From: Calcarisporiella thermophila CBS 279.70
Lineage: Eukaryota > Calcarisporiellomycota
Assembly (NCBI RefSeq): GCF_041956535.1
Contig: NW_027192232.1
Coordinates: 21,557 to 85,556, forward strand
DNA: 64,000 nucleotides
Direction: 5' to 3'
In this document: positions 56,201-64,000 of the stretch, in pieces
Position numbering within the stretch: position 1 is the stretch's first letter
Layout: the number at the start of each line of letters is the position of its first letter
Made by a program: the position numbers and the translations under genes
Notes under the pieces: model-generated
What the model saw: only the letters and a program-made list of their open reading frames with translations
Database searches by the model: none
What the model was told of the DNA's origin: nothing

Positions 56201-57603
56201 CTAATATCCCGACATCTGCAACAGATGTGAGAACGCTCGTTCCCCGCTTAACTTGGAATTATCAATATACTGCCTTATCTCGTCAAGTTCAAACTGGTTG
56301 AGCTTCACATTCGCGGCCTCCTACCATGGTGTTATGTGTTTAGACCAAGCCAACCATCAACAACAAAACAGCAGAGTCACTTACAGAATTCTCTTCCAGG
56401 CGGCTGATACGACGTGTTCCGGGAATGGGGATTATAAGGTCGTCCTGAAGAGAGAGGGTCTCAGCCCAAAGTTTCGCGAGAAAAGCCGGCAAACTATGAC
56501 ATACCTGAGCCAGGGCCCACGCGATGCACAGCTGTGCAGCAGTGCAGTTCTTCTTCTTTGCTATCTCCTGGAACTTCTCAGCAAGCTTCAGGTTATGTTG
56601 GAAATTCTCCTCTTGGAACCGGGGCTGATTGTGGCGGAAGTCGTTTGGATCGAGATCTTGAGGACTCTTGATCGTGCCGGTAAGAAAGCCTTGACCGAGG
56701 GGAGAATAGGTCACCACTGAAACCCCGAGCTCTCGACAAGTGTCCAACATGCCATTTTTCTCAATATCAGTCGACCAGGGAGCTGATAATGGGTACATTT
56801 TGTGTATGTTCAGTGTATGAGAGCAAACTGTACTACTCAAGAAATCCCTTACAGTATTCCATCTGGACAGCAGCAATTGGATGCACCTTGTGGGCTCTTC
56901 GAAGAGTCTCGGCGCTACACTCCGATATTCCAAGGTACCGCACCTTCCCTTCTTTCACAAGCTCCGCCATTGCAGCCACTGTCTCCTCGATTGGCCTAGC
57001 GTAAAGAATGATTTGGGAACCGTAGTGAGGTTAGCTTTGAAATAGGATGGATGCCAAAAAAGTATTTACACTTCTGGATCAACCCGATGGAGGTAATAGA
57101 GATCGATGTAGTCAGTCCCCAGCCTTTCCAATGATTCCTGACATGCCTTCTTCACCACCTCTGGTTTTCCGCTCACACCGAGTTGTTGCTTCTGCATATC
57201 AAAGTAGCATCCGAACTTGGTGCAGAGAAACACCTCTTTACGGCGGTGCTTGAGAACTCGAGAAATAAGCTGTTCGTTGTGGCCTCCGCCATATATGTCT
57301 GGAAACACACCAAGCATTTGGTTATAAAGTACCCAATAATGAAACATCTGGAATCCGGCAAGACTTACTTGCAGTGTCCCAAAAGTTGATTCCCAAGTCA
57401 AGGGCCCGATTGAGGGTTTCCACGCTTTGATCGTCGTCAACTGCTTGATCAAATACTGGCGACATTGTCATGCAACCAAGGCCTAACAAAAGCAAGGCAA
57501 ATAAGCGGGGACATGGTTGCCTCGATCCAAATGCCTAGAGACTCCTACCAATAGCCGAAACTCTCTCAGAGGTATTTCCAAGCGTGCGGCGTGCAAAAGA
57601 CAT
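56201..57603 (-). CDS. Aldo/keto reductase
   Basis: NADP-dependent oxidoreductase of the AKR superfamily, nearest in motifs to fungal/bacterial AKR13-like proteins. CDS complement(join(56201..56320, 56385..56444, 56505..56782, 56853..56995, 57070..57298, 57369..57482, 57549..57603)), 332 aa, typical length. The catalytic tetrad is visible: Asp in NFWDTA, Tyr in NIYGGGHNE, Lys in LCTKFG, His in [10 protein letters not shown]. Other landmarks: [19 protein letters not shown] at the start, [73 protein letters not shown], cofactor loop [15 protein letters not shown], and the terminal helix [11 protein letters not shown]. All six introns (60-74 nt) keep phase. Substrate unknown. Confidence 0.92.
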
Positions 57604-59823
57604 TTTTAGGCTGGATTTCTTTTTCAATAATGGAATGGTTTTGAATTAGAATAGTTCGCTCACCATGTGTGATGGGCAGTTTATATAGGCGCTGTGTGGG
57701 AGGTGTATACAAACAAGGACATAGCGAGACTCATCTCTTCGCTTGGAGGTCGTTACCACGAATATGTAGGTTTGAGGTTGAAGGGAGGGTTGATTGGGCA
57801 GGGTCAACGGACGGCGGTCAATTGAGCGAGTAATTCATACCACGAACTCGTCAACATAGACTTCAAATTCCGACGCTTTTCGAAATTTCAATTAGCCCAT
57901 TGCCATTTTGAGAATTGGATGTAACCCCACGTAAATCCTTGTGGCTTATGATCTACTACAACCAGAGAGCAGCGCTGTTTTAGTGCGTTGATTATTAATG
58001 TCCACTGTTATCACTGAGCCTATTAATGTCAAAATACGTCAATTTGGTGAACTCTGACGTGTTCGTTTTGTCCATATATGTTCTTTTCTAGCTGCGTATT
58101 CGTCGGGTTGAGGATCTTGATGATTAATAAAATTGACATAAGAAAGGATTAATGTCAGTGCACTTAGAAAATGATACCAAACGTGGTAGTGTTGGTGGGA
58201 AAGAAAATGACCAGATAATATAACATGAGATGTATTGATAATGGAAATAACAATTAAAATACCCCGAAATGACGAGTAATTTCTATATTATATTTATTAT
58301 TTGCTATGATTGCCATTAAAATTCAATTTGAAATTTGCTCTAGCTCTGGTGTAGAGATCTCTAGTATTACTAGCCCTAAAACTGATAGAGCACTTCAACT
58401 TCGAATTTTCAAATTGGATTCGAAATGAGAATGAATCAATGGTGACTGAATAACGAAAATATAGATGATTTCAGCTTCTTCAGTCCCAAAATTGAAATCT
58501 GAACCATCTACGTGGCCAAATCTTTATGATGCCGTCATGCATAGGTACTTTAATGCAAAGAGTATTGCATTTAGGGCAGATTTTTCTGATTATAATAAGT
58601 ATAGAGACGCAATCTGGCTGCTCAGATAATCAAGCCCAGGTTAGCGAAGAGGCAAGGAGTACATATATCTTGGTCAATTTTTACACACTGAAGCTTAAGG
58701 AGTGCTAAGAAATTCAATTATCTATTGGCCACAGTCATTTTTTTCTTCACTTGAAAGATTGAGGTATATGCTATCAGGTTTATATTCTATATCAGCAATA
58801 AAAACCCTCCCCTCGACTTTGACTCCTTATAAGATATTAGAGGGGCAAGTTTTAGCCCTTAGTATAGCTTCGGATAGCAAAAGTTATCATGGGTTTTCCT
58901 GATATTATGTGATATTATGAAACTTATACAAGGAAACGATATCGAAATATTTAACCTCGCGTTTACAAAATGTATAACTTTCTTTAATTAAAAGATGGAT
59001 CATGGGACGTGTTCTTTTCAGGATTTGCGAAAATTTTGTATACCTAACTTTACACTTCTATTGTAAGATTTCTCTAGTTACAACACTGGAATGCCAAGAT
59101 ATTCTTAACCTAAGAGTATTTGTTAAATCCTATAACACTAAGACTTCCCAAATACCTGAATGATCAACGCCCAATAAAAAACCGCTAAAAGAAAGCAAAA
59201 AAAAAAATTTGAGAGGTGAGTGCATTATTTTTGGAAACGTTGTTAGTATTGTTTAATTATTCAATATGGATTATTAAGTTTGTGTTAATCTGTCTTCGGC
59301 AAAGAGGATAATAGCCTCAAAATTTTAAGAGCTTTTTTCGAATTACGGCCGAAATTCAATCGTTCACACTCTATTTTTCTTGTATGCCACCAAACCAAAG
59401 GCATGCCTCACTGGGCAGTTTTAGACCAGAACACGAAACTTTTTTGAGTTTTTTCAAAATAACCCCATAGCCGAAACAGGTATTTGTTTTTTACAGCATG
59501 TTGTATGAGCAGCTTTCTTGTTAAATTTTCTACACTAGCTCATTTTTTCCAATTAATCGAGCACCTTTTGTTGAAACGTGGACTACTGATTTTACCTCTC
59601 CTTTTGATTGAGCCGTCGCAAACACTAGCATAAAAGCATAAAATAGCCTGAGTACTAATATATTTTATAAAAATACTCACATTTCTTGTGAGTCAATAAA
59701 GAATGCGTTTATAGAGATGAGGAACCATTTTTATCTCATTTATCAGGTCAACCCTCATGGCAGCCTTGGTAATCCTTGTCATCGGGATTCATTTGGGTCA
59801 TTGAGGTGCTTTCAAATCAAACC
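57604..59823. other. Long AT-rich intergenic region
   Basis: About 2.2 kb. No gene, RNA gene or repeat recognised; the AKR promoter lies at the left end. Confidence 0.55.
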
Positions 59824-61720
59824 ATGTTTACTCCTCTCCTAATACTATTCAGCACAGCCAATTCTCGTGCGATGTATGTATATTTGAGCCGATGGGCAAT
59901 TTTGGGTAGGATTTTGGTTCAATTGCGACCTGTTCAAGCGGGTAAAGAGGAGCTCTGCAGAGCGTTTGGTGGAGAGTGCGGTACTGTTGATCCTGCGACT
60001 TTAGTACTGACGCTTTTAGTTACTTGTCTCACGGCAGATGCAATTATCAAACCAATATGGGATCACTTTCTTGGGGTATTCATGCGTTGGCGGACGCGCC
60101 AGATAATAGTATGGTACGCTGAGACGGAGACGGGTCGCCACGTACTAAGCCAATTACGCAAGGCACAATTAACATTTCTAGTAGATGCTGCGGCAGAGGC
60201 GTCTGCTCTGGTGCCATGGACACACACGTTTAACCACCCAAGTGGCTACGGTTTGCGCTCCCTCCGGGCAATCGCGCGATCACCATTGGCCAGTCTACAA
60301 ATAACCCTATCACTCCTTTTGGCAATTATATGGGGCCCTATTATCTGCTTAAGGGCAGTACTGAATAGGTTGTATGTTGAGCGTTGTGCTCAACACCACT
60401 GCGTCCCGATGCTATCTATTAGAGGAATTCATCACAATGCTACATGTATGCGCGGGCGTTGGCGCGATGCGTTTCTGCTTTGCGCTATGTCACTACTACC
60501 TGATGCCAGCAAATTGAGTTCCTTAGATAGCTTGGACGGTTTCTGCGCTGCATGGACGGCAACTTTGATGACAATTGGAAATCAACCGGAACAAGCTGCA
60601 GCAGCTGGTATATTGGGTTGGGCCGTTGCCGCAAGTCACGCAGCTGGTAAGTCCCAGTCACCAATTGTACTTGGTCGTGAGGCAGTGATTAGGTTTCCCG
60701 AATTATCGAAGCTGACAATGCATGGATTGGATTACGACGTCAGGTGGGTTGCTACTCTTCGGAATGGCACCATTGAGTCCACGCATGACAAAGGAGTGTT
60801 CTTAGTACAGTGGGACTATGCTTTCGACATGAATAACCTCGTTCTTAAAAACACTTGCCACTGCTGCATGGGTCCACACAGTGAATTGTCCAGTGCTAGC
60901 TATGCAAGGTAATCTTGATGCGTGGGGATCAGACATGGTACGCTTGCACATTGACATCTGGGGTGGTGGTGTCATAGAGAGCCCAATCATAGCGGCACTT
61001 CTGTTTCGGAGAGCAGTTCTGGCTTCTGGTCAATCTGAAAAGTGCGAAGAAGTAAGGGATGAGTTGGTCGTGAAGAATGATGCGCCCTGCTTATGGCGTA
61101 AAGTGATTCACTTCAGAGCACCCTGCATCATGGCCGCATCAAGGCAGATCACCTTGGAGCAAGATATGCTCTCTTGCTCTAGTGAGTGGGAGCCGCTGGG
61201 TAAGCTTTGGAGTTGCAAGGTGACACTCCCTGCCCAGAGGCAAGAGTGCACTGCACCTCCATTAGTGATCGGTGACGTTAGTGCTGACCTCAGTTCCCAA
61301 ATAGTCACATTCACACGGCAGCAACTAGATGCCAATTTTAATGAGCTCCAGAGACTGATAAGCACAGATGTGCGGCCATGGTGCGGATGTTCACGCCTAA
61401 TCGACCCAGTGTGTCCACACTGTCATTTAAATATTCTAGTTAAAGGCGAGTGGCATTGCCAAATGGCTGTGAGTCCTATGTTGCGGCAATATGTGGTGAT
61501 CACGAATACGTGGGAATCTTTTGAGTACGACAGAGTCAGTAGGTGTGGAGCAATCGCTTGCAGACGCGGCGAAGCCTGCATCACTGATCTGTTGGGCGTT
61601 GGGCGTCGGGAATTAGTGGTCGATGTGGAGTCAATACTTAAGAGTAAAGAGACTACGCAAGAAAATATATCGATATGGCTCAAAGCTGAAGGTCTTAAGC
61701 ATACAACGCAGCCTTGCTAG
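59824..61720 (+). pseudogene. Large membrane protein gene broken by one frameshift
   Basis: Two coding-like frames overlap: 59824..60912 and, one base out of register, from about 60830 to 61720. Together they would give about 630 aa. The first has three likely membrane segments (LVLTLLVTCLTADAIIKPIW and LASLQITLSLLLAIIWGPII among them) and a Cys/His-containing soluble part. The second has cysteine pairs resembling a zinc site (PWCGCSRL, CPHCH). Around the A5 run at 60847..60851 the reading passes from NLVLK in frame one to TLATAAWVHTV in frame two. Dropping one A would join them, so the break is a single-base insertion or a sequencing error. I tested donors and acceptors around the break and found no intron that fixes the phase. 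GC content exceeds the flanks. Family not recognised. Confidence 0.6.
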
Positions 61721-62088
61721 TAAAATGATAATTCATAGCGTGATATTAATCAATGAAAAGTTTAGAGAGTTAGCAATTTAATACCACTGTATCTATAGTA
61801 CAGTGCTCCTCTTTTTCATAACCCATTCAGCTATTTTATTCAATTGCATTTTCAATAGTTATACTGAGAGAGAAAGTCCTCTTATCAATCGTCGATGCAT
61901 TATACATTCACTTCACCGCTGCTAGGAATAAAAGAGAAGAAGCAAGACCCCGATCAAAATCGCCACCTGATCATCGGTCTGTGTTCTAAGTAAGAAAGAA
62001 AAAAGAAAGATGGTTACATACATGACGTCGAGTCAGCGTAAAAACTCAACCGACATGAGAATATTTCAATGAGGGATACAACTGGAGA
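61721..62088. other. Spacer before transposase remnant
   Basis: No gene. May include degraded flanks of the Tc1-like element; terminal inverted repeats could not be matched by eye. Confidence 0.4.
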
Positions 62089-62310
62089 GTGAACGCTGAA
62101 ATCGTGAATGGAGTGACCGAAGAGGTGATGTGCTCAAAGTCGCCTTTTCTCTCAATTAGGAGCCGCAGACCGCACCTGGAGTTCACGAAAAAGTATTTAA
62201 ACTGGACTGTGGAAGATTGGAAGCGGGTAATGTCCCTACAAAAAGTCTTCTTAAGGAAATTGCTTAGAAACTTATGCCAAAATCGTAGGGTTCAATGTGA
62301 AAATATATAG
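62089..62310 (+). mobile_element. Tc1/mariner transposase fragment
   Basis: A 73-aa frame containing RRPHLEFTKKYLNWTVEDWK matches the segment that precedes the first catalytic Asp in Tc1-type transposases (the usual continuation is a W-SDE motif). The expected Asp region is altered (VMSLQKVFLRK), and neither the N-terminal helix-turn-helix domain nor the rest of the DDE domain is present. A dead remnant. Confidence 0.65.
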
Positions 62311-62593
62311 AATTGCGGTAAAAATTGGCCGGTGGGTATTAGAAAATTGGTAGGTCACCATATAGAAAAGTCACGTGATTTTGCCCTCTTGGCTTTGAAA
62401 TTTGGATTTTGGCCTGAGAGTATTTCGTCAAATTTTGCTCGGCTGTGACCACCGGCCGGAAAAAAAAAAACTTAGAAAAAAATTTATCTTTAAAAAACAT
62501 ATCTTAATAAAATAAAATATTAAAGAGAATATAAAAGATCGTAATAATAAACTTTAATATTGAGTTATACGGTATAAAACTTGTTTTATAGAT

Positions 62594-63959
62594 TTATTCA
62601 CCAGAGATAAGACTAGTAAAGTGCTCCTTGTCGACGATATATGTCGTCCGTCCCTTTTGAATCCACCCGACACATCTATCCAGTACTGTCACTTCAACAA
62701 ATTCCCATGAGCCACGAGTGGTAAAGCTCCTAATATCATATCTATCACGCTCACATTTGCCTGCCCAGTGCACATATGCTAACATATGGTTTCTGCCTCG
62801 GTATATACGATGGAAATAAAACTAAGTATACATAGTTAATATTTAGTTCGAGGTTCATAAATTTTCAATGGAAGAAAAGACTGAGTATACTTACTTCAAC
62901 TTCTGCGTAAAGTTCTTTTTCCACCAATTCTTCAGGTCTTTTATGATACTTGGCATACCGGTCAATAAGCATTATAGCCTATAAATAATATAGTACAATG
63001 GATAATGTTAATAAGATACATTATTTCTAATTATTTGGATACAATTTTTTCGAGCTTATGTCAATAATAAACTTACAGCAACTGTATAGTTAATGCATCT
63101 GAAATCATCGGAATATTTACGACATTTCTTCGAGCCCAGGATGTGCCCATCCTTTGTTCGGAGTCTGCCGTATTGAAAGCCTGTTCTTGGGACATCCTAT
63201 AATGAAATAACAACTATTACTTGATTGATTCAGCAAGAAGTTTTAGCAATACAAAGCTGACCTTCACTTCAGAAAGTGCTATTTCGTGGAAAGTAGCATA
63301 ATGTTCTCTGAGACGGCGATATTCCAGTTCGTCTAGCATATATTTCCTTTTGGGCCAGTATAATTCCTCCACATAATCGGGTAAACCCAAGATGTTATCT
63401 AACACCCATGAGGCAGAGGAATTTCGAACCATAGAGGTGAAGGAAGAGTTAAATTGAATATGATTTAATTGCTCGCGTAACTTCACTTGGTTTGTAAGCG
63501 AAACGTATGGATGAGTTTTTGATCTAATTCCACAATCAGTGGAGAAAAATTTTATAGTTGGTTATTAAATAGACCATATACTAGAGATGGCAGCAGAATA
63601 TCATACCTTACCAAAGGAATAAGCATGCCGCAATATCTTTCCATAGGAAATTGCCAGAATGACCAAGGTGGACCATAATCCTGGATAGAATCGGCAACAT
63701 GCAGGAGATAGTGGAAAACAATCCGATGGGCGGATAGAAGCTCGATATTGTTTCCAGAATACTCGCTAAATTGCCCAAAATCAAAATCACAAAATCAATA
63801 ATAGAAGCTTTACGATATAATCCAAACGAAATATACCGCGTGTAGTGGTGATAAAACATGTGTAATTTTTTACGTATCTCCTGAACATTTTTGCCTGTTA
63901 GGGTCCAAGAAAGACAAATTCTCACGGCTGAGACGAATTGATACCAACCGCTCATGACA
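62594..63959 (-). CDS. Tnp2-type (CACTA/EnSpm) transposase-derived protein, 3' exons
   Basis: C-terminal part of a large multi-exon gene whose 5' end lies beyond the window. Exons complement(join(62594..62821, 62895..62978, 63077..63196, 63262..63523, 63607..63765, 63837..63959)). Joined, they read WYQFVSAVRICLSWTLTGKN, EIRKKLHMFYHHYTR/EYSGNN, IVFHYLLHVADSIQDYGPPW, SFWQFPMERYCGMLIPLVRS, KTHPYVSLTNQVKLREQLNH, then QYGRLRTKDGHILGS, and the tail VTVLDRCVGWIQKGRTTYIV. LLHVAD..DYGP..FWQFPMERYCG is the hallmark of fungal Tnp2-like proteins. Phase is kept over all five visible introns and no stop interrupts the frame, so this copy is either recently active or retained by the host. The 5' catalytic part cannot be judged here. 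Confidence 0.82.
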
Positions 63960-64000
63960 CTAGAATTGATCAATGAATATAGTTAATAGCAAAGTGACTT

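Noticed and set aside
60840-60860. Programmed -1 frameshift at the AAAAAC stretch
   Set aside because: Joining the two frames needs +1 (skip one base), not -1, and the classic A-AAA-AAC heptamer is not present in the right register.

Overview
This window is nuclear DNA from a filamentous fungus. The evidence is spliceosomal introns of about 50-120 nt with GT..AG ends in most genes, three Zn2Cys6 regulators, a velvet factor, a Ste12-type factor and a Ste3-type pheromone receptor. A Ral-type small GTPase hints at a lineage outside the well-studied Ascomycota, but I cannot name the species. All exon models were built by hand from splice signals, reading-phase continuity and family resemblance; most close exactly in phase.

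Left third (1-20.9 kb), mostly housekeeping and regulation: a Zn2Cys6 factor cut by the window edge (minus), the retromer subunit VPS26 (plus, 7 exons), a Psr/SCP-type CTD phosphatase (plus, 4 exons), a large Zn2Cys6 factor with a Gln/Pro-rich tail (plus), tRNA-Gly(UCC), the ER-exit-site scaffold Sec16 (minus, 5 exons, about 2049 aa) and a second Zn2Cys6 factor (minus). The last is a paralogue of the first gene with the same intron positions.

Middle (22.5-43.4 kb): three small secreted cysteine proteins that share an internal two-half repeat flank a Ste3-like receptor, and a Ste12-like transcription factor follows about 2.8 kb further on. Then comes a dense block: proteasome ATPase Rpt6 (minus) divergent from the Ral GTPase (plus), a nine-exon velvet factor (minus) divergent from tubulin cofactor C (plus), an orphan gene, and the alpha subunit of mitochondrial processing peptidase (minus).

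Right third (44.8-64 kb) is AT-rich, gene-sparse and accessory in character: a secreted ferritin-like protein, two convergent paralogous secreted proteins with a shared VKG-x2-QIG core and CTT..CP modules, a Dal5-type MFS permease (10 exons), a Gag/retropepsin-like ORF that lacks its catalytic Asp, an aldo-keto reductase (7 exons), a large membrane protein broken by one frameshift, a Tc1/mariner scrap, and the multi-exon 3' end of a Tnp2 (CACTA)-type transposase gene running off the window.

The least familiar material is the two secreted-protein families (22.5-27.3 kb and 48.3-50.2 kb). I recognise neither, and both have internal architecture that can be tested directly.
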